Assembly (NCBI GenBank): GCA_001604105.1
Contig: LVAQ01000034.1
Location: 1 to 39,406, forward strand
Direction: 5' to 3'
DNA: 39,406 bases
Origin: Clostridiales bacterium Firm_11
Lineage (GTDB): Bacteria; Bacillota; Clostridia; Christensenellales; Aristaeellaceae
Part shown: piece by piece, positions 1 to 8,163 of the stretch
Layout: each line of letters begins with the position of its first letter
Position numbering within the stretch: position 1 is the stretch's first letter
The notes under the pieces: model-generated
The model's input: the letters and a program-made list of their open reading frames with translations, nothing else
The model's database searches: none
Told to the model about the DNA's origin: nothing
Made by a program: the position numbers and the translations under genes

Positions 1-203
1 GTTAACGTTATAGCTTCTCATTCATTTTTCTCCCTTGCGGCATTTGGTGACGCAATAAATGGACTTGTCTCGCCATCTCTCTGCACGCCGATGCGCCAGC
101 ACAAATGGAAATCAGCCTTGGCGGCTTCATTCCCGCGTGTGGACAGCTATTTCACCCCTTGGGTTTCGAGGCTCCTTTACAATCAACTGAAGCCAACAGG
201 GGT

Positions 204-377
204 TCATTTCTTCTTGCCTGTCAACAGCCCTATTATATCCCTGCCCAACTTCGCATCTCTGCCCTGCTTTGTCGTTGGTATACCAATCGTTCTTGCAAGT
301 TTCTGTTTTGCTGCCGTTACGCCAAGCGCACGATTGAGCGAGAAAGAAAGTCCTGGTATTCCCTTCTTCTTTGCCAT
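204..377 (-). CDS. Small basic hypothetical protein (57 aa)
   Basis: I see a 57-residue, lysine/arginine-rich protein beginning MAKKKGIPGLSFS and ending GLLTGKKK. The start is the ATG at 377, which has a GGAGG eight bases upstream; an in-frame ATG ten codons earlier lacks such a site. Small proteins with the same pattern (a basic KKKGIPG-like start, then RALG, then an IGIPTTKQGR-like stretch) occur as conserved hypotheticals in Clostridia as far as I recall, but no function is known to me. There is no signal peptide or membrane segment. The composition suggests nucleic-acid or ribosome contact, which is inference only. A weak promoter-like TATGAT lies at 403-408 on the minus strand. It stands alone, downstream of the tRNA-Leu gene on the same strand. 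Confidence 0.6.
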   Translation of the reverse strand: MAKKKGIPGLSFSLNRALGVTAAKQKLARTIGIPTTKQGRDAKLGRDIIGLLTGKKK

Positions 378-555
378 AATTGAATCCTCCGTGTTTTTCC
401 ATATCATACCATCATAAATGCTGGATTTCCACTACAACATACGGGCTAATTAAAACACAATCTCCCACATCTTGGACTTGACGCAAAGGGCATTACTGAG
501 CATCCTATATTTCTATATACGTTAAATACGGTATAAAGTGCGGTACAAAAGTGAA

Positions 556-589
556 AAACCGCTGTGTATCTATTTCTACACAACGGTTT
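556..589 (-). terminator. Terminator after tRNA-Leu
   Basis: A 13-base-pair inverted repeat (556-568 with 577-589, one G-U pair on the RNA) lies five bases beyond the tRNA CCA end. It is followed on the minus strand by a T-rich run. Confidence 0.75.
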
Positions 590-593
590 CAAC

Positions 594-678
594 TGGTGCG
601 ATCGACGGGACTTGAACCCGTACTCGGTTAAGAACACGCCCCTCAAACGTGCGCGTATGCCAATTCCGCCACGATCGC
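594..678 (-). tRNA. tRNA-Leu, anticodon GAG
   Basis: On the minus strand the acceptor arm GCGATCG (678-672) pairs with CGATCGC, followed by discriminator A and an encoded CCA (596-594). The anticodon arm CACGT/GCGTG encloses loop TTGAGGG, which places GAG at positions 34-36 and reads CUC/CUU leucine codons. The D-arm region (TGGCGGAATTGGCA) and the GGTTCAAGTCC T-loop are typical, and a variable arm longer than in class I tRNAs fits a leucine tRNA. Confidence 0.93.
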
Positions 679-694
679 AAAATGCAACGTTCAT

Positions 695-723
695 ATTATA
701 GTAATATCCGGTGGGAATGTCAA
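695..723 (-). promoter_or_regulatory. Consensus sigma-A promoter of tRNA-Leu
   Basis: Read on the minus strand, TTGACA (723-718) and TATAAT (700-695) are separated by exactly 17 bases. Both boxes match the consensus fully and lie about 17 bases upstream of the tRNA 5' end. Confidence 0.85.
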
Positions 724-820
724 CACCTATTTTGATTTGCACGCAACAAATGTGGATTCACCAAGTGGTGCGGCCGCAAAGCAAAGCTTGCGCCCTGTAC
801 GGTTTTTTACCTGACGGCTA

Positions 821-848
821 TTGACAATTATCAGATTACCGTTACAAT
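821..848 (+). promoter_or_regulatory. Promoter of the diguanylate cyclase gene
   Basis: TTGACA at 821-826 and TACAAT at 843-848 are 16 bases apart. The implied leader is about 95 nt and shows no recognisable c-di-GMP riboswitch. Confidence 0.65.
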
Positions 849-950
849 AATCATAGTTTTGCAAACATAACCTTTTTGCGCGCTTTGGGCATCGCTTGTT
901 CAGCCGCGCGGCGCTGGCGCGGGCAATCAGCATGAAACCGAGGTATCATT

Positions 951-2300
951 ATGCGAATCACCAAGAAGGTATTCAACGATCTGGCCATCTTTATGCTCTT
1001 GCTTGGGGTTGCTGTGGGTGTGGTATTTCCCTTCTTTGTGGCGCTTTTCAACGTACCGGCAAGCATTGCTTTTCAGCCGCTGTTTTTTATTGCGTGCATC
1101 GGCGCGGGCATGCTGCTGGCCGCCATGAACATTGGGCTGGCACGCAAAACCGTGGGCACGCGCATCAAGCATCTATCCCATAAAATGAAGCATGTTGAAG
1201 AAATTCTTGCCGCCATGGGTTGTGAAACGGGGTGCACAACGTGTACCCCTGAAACCTGCCATATCCCCGTGGATTCTGAAGATGAACTGGGCGAGAGCGC
1301 GGAGTCCTTCAACCGACTGATTACCACGCTTTCGGAGGTGCTGGGCGCGCGGAGCAACTTACAGCAGTTTTCCGAAATGCTCACAAGCCATTTGGAGCTG
1401 GACGCGCTGGCGCAGAACACTTTGGAAAGCTTGATTGCCAACGCCAAGGCAAGCGGCGGCGCGATATTGATTGAAAACAGCGGCGAGTTTACCACGCAGG
1501 CGGTGCTTGCCCTGAAAAACGAAAAAGCGCTGGAAACCAACGCGCTTGTTTTGCATGTGATGCAAACGCAGGAGCGCTACCTCGTTGCATTCCCGCAGGA
1601 TGTAATCATGGACGGGCTGATTGCGGATTACCGCCCGCAGGCGCTGATCATCGAGCCGGTTATCTACAAGCAGGTGCTGCTGGGCGTAATCATACTGGCA
1701 AGCATCGCTCCTTTCTCCAGCAAAACGCTGGATATGCTCACCACCTGCGCGCCCATCCTGTCCATGGCGTTTTACAATGCCATCACCCATCAGCAGATGC
1801 AGCGGCTGGCCGCGCTGGATTCGCTCACGGGCATCTACAACCGCAGGTTTGGCTACAACCGCATTCAGGAAGAGTTCAGCCGGTCGATCCGCTCGGCCGC
1901 ATCGCTCTCGCTGATCATGCTGGACATCGATCATTTCAAGGTGGTCAATGACACCTATGGGCACATCGTGGGGGATAAAATCATCGTTTCCATCACCAAA
2001 ACCATTCTGGGGGCGATTCGGGAAGGCGATCTGCTGATACGCTACGGCGGCGAGGAGTTCCTGTGCGTGCTGCCCGGCGCAAACCAGCATGATGCCAACC
2101 TCATTGCCGAGCGCATCCGCATCATGATTGGGGATTCGGTGCTTAAACATAACGATCAGGAAATCAAAGTGACCGTTAGCCTTGGCACAGCCACTTACCC
2201 CAATAAGGACATCAGCGATATCCAGCAGTTTATCAACCTGGCGGATGATGCCATGTACAACGCCAAAAAGATGGGGCGTAACCGGGTCGTATCCGTGTAA
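951..2300 (+). CDS. Membrane diguanylate cyclase (HAMP-like, GAF-like, GGDEF)
   Basis: This 449-aa protein should make cyclic di-GMP from two GTP at the inner face of the membrane. Two hydrophobic helices (about residues 11-33 and 38-62) are joined by only a few residues, so little is exposed outside. A HAMP-like linker follows (about 66-132, with a DELGE motif at 111-115), then a GAF-like region (about 140-275) and a GGDEF domain (about 285-449). The active-site loop is GGEEF at 366-370, a functional variant in this family. An RxxD inhibitory site (REGD, 357-360) lies exactly five residues before it, so product feedback is expected. Odd: four cysteines (91, 95, 98, 103) sit inside the HAMP linker. 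The ATG at 951 is preceded by GAGG. It is a single-gene unit with its own promoter and terminator. Confidence 0.93.
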   Translation: MRITKKVFNDLAIFMLLLGVAVGVVFPFFVALFNVPASIAFQPLFFIACIGAGMLLAAMNIGLARKTVGTRIKHLSHKMKHVEEILAAMGCETGCTTCTPETCHIPVDSEDELGESAESFNRLITTLSEVLGARSNLQQFSEMLTSHLELDALAQNTLESLIANAKASGGAILIENSGEFTTQAVLALKNEKALETNALVLHVMQTQERYLVAFPQDVIMDGLIADYRPQALIIEPVIYKQVLLGVIILASIAPFSSKTLDMLTTCAPILSMAFYNAITHQQMQRLAALDSLTGIYNRRFGYNRIQEEFSRSIRSAASLSLIMLDIDHFKVVNDTYGHIVGDKIIVSITKTILGAIREGDLLIRYGGEEFLCVLPGANQHDANLIAERIRIMIGDSVLKHNDQEIKVTVSLGTATYPNKDISDIQQFINLADDAMYNAKKMGRNRVVSV

Positions 2301-2321
2301 CGGCACGCGGCGGCGCAGGCA

Positions 2322-2365
2322 AAAGGCAGGGCAGGCGGAACGTTCGGTTCCCCTGCCCTGCCTTT
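2322..2365. terminator. Bidirectional terminator between the cyclase gene and deoC
   Basis: A 19-base-pair stem with one bulged C and a 5-base loop lies between two convergent genes. The outer arms are 2322-2335 and 2352-2365. It ends in TTT on the plus strand and, by symmetry, on the minus strand. Confidence 0.7.
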
Positions 2366-2469
2366 GATGCTGATAAGCCCTTGCCCTGCTCAATCCTCGC
2401 TTGCTGCATCGCCCTGCGAGCAGTTTATCCGCCTGCGCGGGTTTGCGATTTGGGCAGGCAAGCCATCCA

Positions 2470-3210
2470 TCAGTAGCCGCCGCCCAGCTCCACATCCTCC
2501 GCGCCCGCTTCAAGCTCCGCGAGGGTTCCTTCCGCATAACGCTTTTGTGCTTCCGCCATAATTTTTTCCGTGGCGGATACGCCGCAGCGCGTGGCGCCCG
2601 CCGCGCGAACCGCCAGCACCATGTCCAAATCCCGGATGCCGCCGCTGCCCTTCACCTGACAGGCGGCGGGCACGCTGGCGCGCATCAGCTTCACATCTGC
2701 CACCGTGCAGCCGCCGGAACCGTAGCCTGTGCTGGTCTTGACCCAATCCGCACCGGCAGCGGCGGCCAGCTGGCATACGCGCACCTTCTGCGCATCGTCC
2801 AGGTAGCAGGTTTCGATAATCACCTTCACTTTGGCATTGCGGCTGTGCGCAAGGTCGCAGATGGCCTTGATCTCCTCCTGCACATAGGCATCCTCGCCTG
2901 CCAGCAGGCGGCCGATATTGATTACCATATCCAGCTCCTGGCAGCCGTCTTCCAGCGCGGCTTTGGCCTCTTGCAGCTTGATGGCGGGCAGGTGGTTGCC
3001 ATGGGGAAAGCCAATCACCGTGCATACCTTCACGCCGCTTCCGGCAAGTAGCGCTGCCACCAGTTTCATATCCGCCGGGCGGGCGCAAACGCTGGCTGTT
3101 TTGTAAGCAAGCGCCACTTCGCACCCTTTGCGGATATCCTCCTGGGTCAGGAATGGCTGCAGCGTGCTGTGGTCAAGCATGGATGCGATATCCTGGGGAG
3201 TTAGTTTCAT
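2470..3210 (-). CDS. deoC: Deoxyribose-phosphate aldolase
   Basis: DeoC cleaves 2-deoxyribose 5-phosphate into glyceraldehyde 3-phosphate and acetaldehyde in the cytoplasm, the last step of deoxynucleoside breakdown. The 246-aa length is normal for the short Firmicutes form. The family's key residues are visible: Asp94 in ELDMVINIG, the Schiff-base Lys158 in VKTSTGYGSGG, and Lys187 in VKGSGGIRD. The ATG at 3210 has AGGAGG eight bases upstream; a longer in-frame reading to 3279 lacks this and would run into the gene upstream. It is the last gene of the minus-strand unit starting near 8600, 58 bp after the VirD4-like ATPase gene. No sequence link between the two functions is apparent, so it may simply be co-transcribed. 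It fits with tdk and the nucleoside importer elsewhere in the window. Confidence 0.96.
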   Translation of the reverse strand: MKLTPQDIASMLDHSTLQPFLTQEDIRKGCEVALAYKTASVCARPADMKLVAALLAGSGVKVCTVIGFPHGNHLPAIKLQEAKAALEDGCQELDMVINIGRLLAGEDAYVQEEIKAICDLAHSRNAKVKVIIETCYLDDAQKVRVCQLAAAAGADWVKTSTGYGSGGCTVADVKLMRASVPAACQVKGSGGIRDLDMVLAVRAAGATRCGVSATEKIMAEAQKRYAEGTLAELEAGAEDVELGGGY

Positions 3211-3268
3211 ATGTGTTTCCTCCTTATGTGTGTCGGGGATATCATCCCTCGTGTACAAAGCCGTTTCC

Positions 3269-4567
3269 TTAGCCGCCATAGGGTTTCAAGCGAAAATAAA
3301 ACGGCGGGTAATGCATCGTCGCAACCAGGCTATCCCCCGTTTGCAGCGCTGTCAGGTCTTCATCCTCAATGATGTACTGATCCATCACCTGTTCGATCAC
3401 CCCGCGCACCTGCACAGAGCTTGTAAAGCTCTCCACCACGCGATGCCTGCCGTACAGGTTTTTCACGAACGCCCGCCCCGCGCGCTCATGCAGGCGAAAG
3501 CTCACCACCGTTCCAAACGCGTCCAGAATGGTCTTGGCGCCCAGCTCCCCATAGCGCTCGGATAGCCGGGTAACGCCGGATACTGCCATCATCACCCGCA
3601 GCCCTTTGGCTCGCCCGAAAAGCAGCGCGTCCTCCAGATGGGTGAGCTTTGGCAATGCGCACACATTATCCAGCAACAGGTATACATTGCCCTCGTTTTC
3701 GCTGCGGGAGAGCACCTCCTGCAACGCCATATCCAAAAGGGTCGCAAACACAGGCCCTGTGGCGTGGCCGCGTTGCGCGTCGTAATTCACAAACACAACC
3801 TTGCCGCCCTTGCGGCGCACCGTCTGGCGTATGCCCAGCGCGCCCGCCGCGCCAAAGCGCCCTTGCAGCAACTCCCGCGCGGCCTGTTGCAACGCGCCGA
3901 TTACCCCAAGCGCCTGCCGGCTTTGCGGCTCCTGCAGGTATGCGCTCAGCCCCCGCAGCTCCGGCAGGCTTTCCAGTATGGTCTGCATGCTTTCCACATC
4001 AAAGCCGTCGATCAACCCGCGCAGCGTCTCATTGTTGCATAGGGAGGGATCGTTTTGCCGCACAAGGTACACAATCAGCGAGAGCATCAGGTCACGCGCG
4101 GCCGATGCGCTGTAAGCATCCGGCGCGTTTTGGATGCGATCCTCAAACAGAATATCACACAGCGCGGAGGCATCCTCCAGGACACGTGTTTCATCCAGCA
4201 GCTCATAAAACAGGTTCCACTGCGCCTCCCCGTTGCCATCCGAAGCGCGCTGATCGTCCGCAAACACCACATCCCCCGTCTGGCATAGCTGCGCGCAGTA
4301 TTCCCCCGTGGGATCAAATACCAGCAGCACATCGGCATCGGTCAGGTTTACACGCAGGTTGCGCATCAGGTGGTGCATCATATTGCTCTTGCCCGTGCCG
4401 GGGCTGCCCAGCAGCAGGATATGGCGGCTGAGCAACGCATCCCCGATGGGCATAAAGGCTTTTTTCCCGTTGCCATCCACCCCCACCAGGGAAATGAACG
4501 CGTCCGGGTCGCGGTAAGGGATGTCTTTGGTGATCTGCAATCCCTTGAGTATGGTACGGTGGTGCAT
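3269..4567 (-). CDS. VirD4/TraD-like (HerA-FtsK clade) P-loop ATPase
   Basis: This 432-aa ATPase resembles the coupling proteins that feed DNA or protein into type IV secretion channels. The Walker A motif is GSPGTGKS (54-61). A DPTGEY motif (85-90) matches the DPKGE element of VirD4/TraG/HerA proteins. The C-terminal half has the TraG/TraD-like pattern of a Walker B strand followed by LEDALLFGRAKGLR and a final strand-turn region near LDAFGTVVSFRL. At the Walker B strand I read LLLDN, so the usual catalytic glutamate appears as Asn301. No N-terminal membrane helices are visible, unlike most VirD4 proteins, so it is probably soluble. The start at 4567 has AAGGAG six bases upstream. It follows the 920-aa repeat protein gene by 152 bp and precedes deoC. 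No relaxase or mating-pore gene is nearby, so its substrate is unknown. A HerA-like helicase role is the main alternative. Confidence 0.8.
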   Translation of the reverse strand: MHHRTILKGLQITKDIPYRDPDAFISLVGVDGNGKKAFMPIGDALLSRHILLLGSPGTGKSNMMHHLMRNLRVNLTDADVLLVFDPTGEYCAQLCQTGDVVFADDQRASDGNGEAQWNLFYELLDETRVLEDASALCDILFEDRIQNAPDAYSASAARDLMLSLIVYLVRQNDPSLCNNETLRGLIDGFDVESMQTILESLPELRGLSAYLQEPQSRQALGVIGALQQAARELLQGRFGAAGALGIRQTVRRKGGKVVFVNYDAQRGHATGPVFATLLDMALQEVLSRSENEGNVYLLLDNVCALPKLTHLEDALLFGRAKGLRVMMAVSGVTRLSERYGELGAKTILDAFGTVVSFRLHERAGRAFVKNLYGRHRVVESFTSSVQVRGVIEQVMDQYIIEDEDLTALQTGDSLVATMHYPPFYFRLKPYGG

Positions 4568-4719
4568 GGTTTCTCCTTCCAGCGCCGCCCTCAAGCGTCA
4601 TCGTGGGCAAGCCCGCCCATGCCCTGCTTTGTTTGCCGCGTCGCGACACGCAAAGCGCGCAGATGGGGAGCCAATCGCCATGGTGTTGCCTGTATGGTGT
4701 CGCGGCGCGTACGGCCGCC

Positions 4720-7482
4720 TTATTTTTTGTGTTTGTTCAGCATTTCTGTCATGCGGTTATAGGATTTGGTCGCCGCGCCTTCGCTGCCTCTGCGCAGGAT
4801 GTAGGCAAGCTTGGGTTTGGGGGGCTCTTCGGGCGATGGCTCCTCAGGCGGGATTTCCCCGCTCCCCTCCGGCGGCGTACGTGGCTCCTGCCCCTCGGTG
4901 CCGCCCTGCTGTTTGTCCGCGCCGATGCGCCCGCTCAACTCTCGCAGGCTCACGCGCTTGCCGCGTCGCGTTGCAGGTTCCTGCCGGGGTTCCTCTGCGG
5001 CGGTCGTTTGCCCGTCCCCTTCCACGCCTGCGGCTTGCGCGGCGGTCGAAGGCTCGGCAGCATGTATCGCGCCAGCGGATTGCCCGGCTTCGGATGTTCC
5101 AGCATCCACGCCAGCAGCTTGCGCGGCGGTCGAAGGCTCGGCAGCGTGTATCGCGCCAGCGGATTGCCCGGCTTCGGATGTTCCAGCATCCACGCCTGCG
5201 GCTTGCGCAGTGGTCGAAGGCTCGGCAGCGTGTATCGCGCCAGCGGATTGCCCAGCTTCGGGCATTGCGGCATCCACGTTTGCGGCTTGCGCGGCGGTCG
5301 AAGGCTCGGTAGCGTGTATCGCGCCAGCGGATTGCCCGGCTTCGGATGTTCCAGCATCCACGCCTGCGGCTTGCGCGGCGGTCGATGACGCGGCAGTGTG
5401 TATCGCGCCAGCGGATTGTCCGGCTTCGGATGTTCCAGCATCCACGCCTACGGCTTGCGTGGCAGTCGATGGCTCGGTAGCATATATCACACCAGCGGAT
5501 TGCCCGGCTTCGGATGTTCCGGCATCCACGCCTGCGGCTTGCGCGGCGGTCGAAGGCTCGGCAGCGTGTATCGCGCCAGCGGATTGCCCGGCTTCGGGCA
5601 GTGCGGCATCCACGCCAGCGGCTTGGTGGCCTTCCGGTGTTTCGTCGCCGGCCTCGGGCGTCTCTCTCAATACGGTATCAACAGGCGCCACAGTTTGCGG
5701 CGTTGTCTCCGGCGCGGCGGCTTGGGTTGCTGCGTTCGGCTCATCCGGGGTATCTTTCGCATCCATATCCGGCGCGGCTCCGTCTGCCGTGGAAACCTCG
5801 GCTTCCAATCCTTCGGCGGCGGCAGCGTCCTCCGGCTCACGCTCCGGCTCGATGCTTTGCGGCTCATCCGGCTCGGGCGGTTCGGGCAGCGCCGCCTGCG
5901 CATACGGCAGGCGTATCAGGCTTGCGCGCATGGCATAACCGCTTTCGATGCTCTGTTCCCGCTGCGCATCCCTGGCAAAGGCAATGGGTTTGCCCGTCTC
6001 CGGCTCATCCCCCGTGGGCGCGGCCTCACGTTCCTTTTGCATGCGCCGCAGATAATCGATGTCCGCGTCATAGCCGCTCATTTGGCCGCGGCCGCTTTGC
6101 CTGCTCTCACGGGTAACAATCTCGCTGAGCCTGTCAACGCGGTCACCCAGCAGCTGGCTTGCCTTGTGGTACACCGATGAATCCGGCATCATTTGCGAAA
6201 GCGCCGTCTCTCTGCGGTACATCGCGTCCACCAGCCTGCCCTTGTGCTCTTGCAGGATGGCCAGCGCCAGCGCCTTGCGGTACGCGGCAGGCGGAAGGGT
6301 GGTGTTCTGGGTGGTGAGCTTCGTCTCTTCCAATACCAGTTTGCGCTGCCGGATCATCTCGCGGCTATCGGCCAGGTATACCTGTTTGCCAATAAGCCCT
6401 TTGGGTCCCATGCCATCGCCATAGGCGGGGTTGTTGATCACCTCGCCTGTCATCAGCATGCGCTCCCGATCCCGCACCACAGCAACGCGAACCGCGCTTG
6501 GGTAGCGGCCGCCAAAGGTTTCCGCATCGTAGCGGGGCGCAATCTGGTACCCTTGGCACAGCGCGCCCACATCCAAAGTCATGGTGGTTTTATTGATATA
6601 TGCGCTTAAATCCTGCCAGGGTATCCACAGGTCGCTCACAAAATCCATTTCAGGATCATACAGCTGCGCAAGGCGCGCAGTGTGCTTGTCCACCGCTTCC
6701 TGCGTGAACAGATCACAGGCATAGCGCATGGGCATGTATTGAAACACACGCCTGGCTGCGCGGGCGTTATCCGTATACAGTCCGCCGGCAGCGTTCTCGT
6801 TTTGCAATCCTTTGACGATGGCCATATCCTGCAAAATCCGCCCGATTTCCTTCTGTGTCAATACAAACGGCGGTGTTTTGGCGGCGCGGAGGTAATCGGC
6901 GGCAAACAGCTCCGCTTCATAAGTATCCCCGGCGGATATACGCGCCTTGACGTACTGCATAAACAGCGCCACCCGCTGGGTCACATGCATCATCTGCTCC
7001 TGCCGCGTAAGCACGCCGCCGCCGCGCGGATACACGCTCTGGGGCACCGCCACCGCCTGCGAACCCCCGCCAATCAGGTATATCGTCAGCTTCTCCCCAA
7101 AAAACGGCTGATACTGCGGAAAGTGATCCACCCACGCCGTGTCCACGGCAAATACGCCGCGCCCCACAAAGTGCCCTTCATAATCGAAATTGCGGCTGTA
7201 GTTATCCCCCGTGTAGAGCGCGGGCAGCAGTGTATACAGTTTTTGATGGTACTCGGTGGGATCAATGCTGAAACCGCTGGGCGCCACTTTGGCGCCGCGC
7301 GTTTCGCCATCGCCGATGTAGGCCATATTGATAATCAGTTCCACAGGAAACAACGGCAAAAAAGCGTCAAAACGCTGAGGAACCGGGGGCTGTGCCTGCG
7401 CGAAGGCCGCTTTGGCGGCAGCGATGAGCTCCGCCTTGTTTAGGCCCGCGTAGCTGATAATGCCGCACGCGTTTTTATCCAT
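4720..7482 (-). CDS. Unknown 920-aa protein with tandem 28-residue repeats
   Basis: I do not recognise this family. Residues 1 to about 470 look globular and well mixed, with no signal peptide or clear membrane helix. About 480-920 is low-complexity, rich in Ala, Pro, Glu and Ser, and probably disordered. Inside it, residues about 619-814 are seven copies of a 28-residue unit (pattern AAGVDAGTSEAGQSAGAIHA followed by AEPSTAAQ). The tail becomes basic (RRGKRVSLREL) and then proline/glutamate-rich, ending NKHKK. The start is the ATG at 7482 with AAAGGAGG five bases upstream; the longer reading to 7575 would overlap the preceding gene. It lies 49 bp after the Syd-like gene and 152 bp before the VirD4-like ATPase gene. 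Size and a flexible tail would suit a scaffold or a translocated partner of the ATPase; that is inference. Confidence 0.85.
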   Translation of the reverse strand: MDKNACGIISYAGLNKAELIAAAKAAFAQAQPPVPQRFDAFLPLFPVELIINMAYIGDGETRGAKVAPSGFSIDPTEYHQKLYTLLPALYTGDNYSRNFDYEGHFVGRGVFAVDTAWVDHFPQYQPFFGEKLTIYLIGGGSQAVAVPQSVYPRGGGVLTRQEQMMHVTQRVALFMQYVKARISAGDTYEAELFAADYLRAAKTPPFVLTQKEIGRILQDMAIVKGLQNENAAGGLYTDNARAARRVFQYMPMRYACDLFTQEAVDKHTARLAQLYDPEMDFVSDLWIPWQDLSAYINKTTMTLDVGALCQGYQIAPRYDAETFGGRYPSAVRVAVVRDRERMLMTGEVINNPAYGDGMGPKGLIGKQVYLADSREMIRQRKLVLEETKLTTQNTTLPPAAYRKALALAILQEHKGRLVDAMYRRETALSQMMPDSSVYHKASQLLGDRVDRLSEIVTRESRQSGRGQMSGYDADIDYLRRMQKEREAAPTGDEPETGKPIAFARDAQREQSIESGYAMRASLIRLPYAQAALPEPPEPDEPQSIEPEREPEDAAAAEGLEAEVSTADGAAPDMDAKDTPDEPNAATQAAAPETTPQTVAPVDTVLRETPEAGDETPEGHQAAGVDAALPEAGQSAGAIHAAEPSTAAQAAGVDAGTSEAGQSAGVIYATEPSTATQAVGVDAGTSEAGQSAGAIHTAASSTAAQAAGVDAGTSEAGQSAGAIHATEPSTAAQAANVDAAMPEAGQSAGAIHAAEPSTTAQAAGVDAGTSEAGQSAGAIHAAEPSTAAQAAGVDAGTSEAGQSAGAIHAAEPSTAAQAAGVEGDGQTTAAEEPRQEPATRRGKRVSLRELSGRIGADKQQGGTEGQEPRTPPEGSGEIPPEEPSPEEPPKPKLAYILRRGSEGAATKSYNRMTEMLNKHKK
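5041..5628. repeat. Seven 84-bp in-frame tandem repeats
   Basis: Near-identical 84-bp units begin at 5041, 5125, 5209, 5293, 5377, 5461 and 5545. The period is a multiple of three, and every copy is read in the same frame by the 920-aa minus-strand protein. Copies differ by single substitutions and two short variant blocks (GTSE versus ALPE or AMPE), which suggests duplication and homogenisation by recombination. Confidence 0.95.
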
Positions 7483-7531
7483 GGGCGCCTCCTTTCGCAA
7501 AACGCAACCGTGCCGGTGCGAGGGCGGCGGC

Positions 7532-8119
7532 TTAAAAATCGTATACGAACTGGAGCTTGGGCAAAAGCCGATCAATGGTTACTTTACAATAAACGGGTTC
7601 CGCCTCCCGATCCGTGCGTTGGATAAACATTTGTCCATCCTCGGCACGCAGCATTACCAAAAGCGGCGGCCCCGCATCGCATGTTGCGGCCAGCGTGTAG
7701 CTCAGCGGCAGGGCGGGGTTCTCCCGATGGTACAGCACCGCTTCGTCAAACGCGAATGATGGCGGTGCGGACTCGGTATTCTTGTAGGTTTCAAAAATGC
7801 GGCCATACAAAAAGCTGAGCGGGCTGTTCATCGGCGCAACCGGCAGGCGAAAACGAATCTCCAGCATCTGGCACATGGACACATAATCGATAATGCTTTG
7901 GTGAAACAGCCCCGCGTTCTCGCCCAGGGGCACATTGCCGTCCTTCCAGGCGATGGGCTGCCAAAACACATGCCCGGGGCGCTGGCAGCCTGGCATCACC
8001 AGCTTTTCATCCATGGGGGTGCGCGCAAAGGTGAGCGGCCTGCGCCCTGTTTCCTTGATGGCGGTTTGCTGAAAACGAATCAGAAAATCACGCATGATGG
8101 GCGTGAGCGTGCCCTGCAT
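7532..8119 (-). CDS. Syd/SUKH-like protein (195 aa)
   Basis: This soluble 195-aa protein has a pattern that reminds me of the Syd branch of the SUKH superfamily. The parallels are an N-terminal FLIRFQQ helix, a turn with PGC and VFWQP (residues 43-55), an HQSIIDY helix (73-79, compare HxSIxxY), and a C-terminal TLAA...LLVMLRAEDGQMF strand pair followed by a LLPKL helix. Syd proteins contact SecY in Proteobacteria, whereas SUKH proteins in Firmicutes often act as immunity proteins or chaperones for polymorphic toxins. The resemblance is by eye and remote. The ATG at 8119 has AAGGAGG eight bases upstream. The gene sits 44 bp after the 144-aa gene and 49 bp before the 920-aa gene, clearly co-transcribed. 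If the assignment is wrong, it is an orphan hypothetical. Confidence 0.75.
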   Translation of the reverse strand: MQGTLTPIMRDFLIRFQQTAIKETGRRPLTFARTPMDEKLVMPGCQRPGHVFWQPIAWKDGNVPLGENAGLFHQSIIDYVSMCQMLEIRFRLPVAPMNSPLSFLYGRIFETYKNTESAPPSFAFDEAVLYHRENPALPLSYTLAATCDAGPPLLVMLRAEDGQMFIQRTDREAEPVYCKVTIDRLLPKLQFVYDF

Positions 8120-8163
8120 CGGGTGTACCTCCTTAGCGCAAAAGCGCGCCGCGTTTGGTTTTG

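Noticed and set aside
849..950. Cyclic di-GMP riboswitch before the diguanylate cyclase gene
   Set aside because: I looked for the GEMM core and tetraloop receptor pattern and found neither in the leader.
1359..2537. 392-codon open frame antisense to the diguanylate cyclase gene
   Set aside because: It has no ribosome binding site and an unnatural composition, and fully overlaps a gene with clear GGDEF motifs.
5041..5628. CRISPR-like regular repeats
   Set aside because: There are no unique spacers: the whole 84-bp period is repeated and translates in frame within a protein. No cas genes are present.
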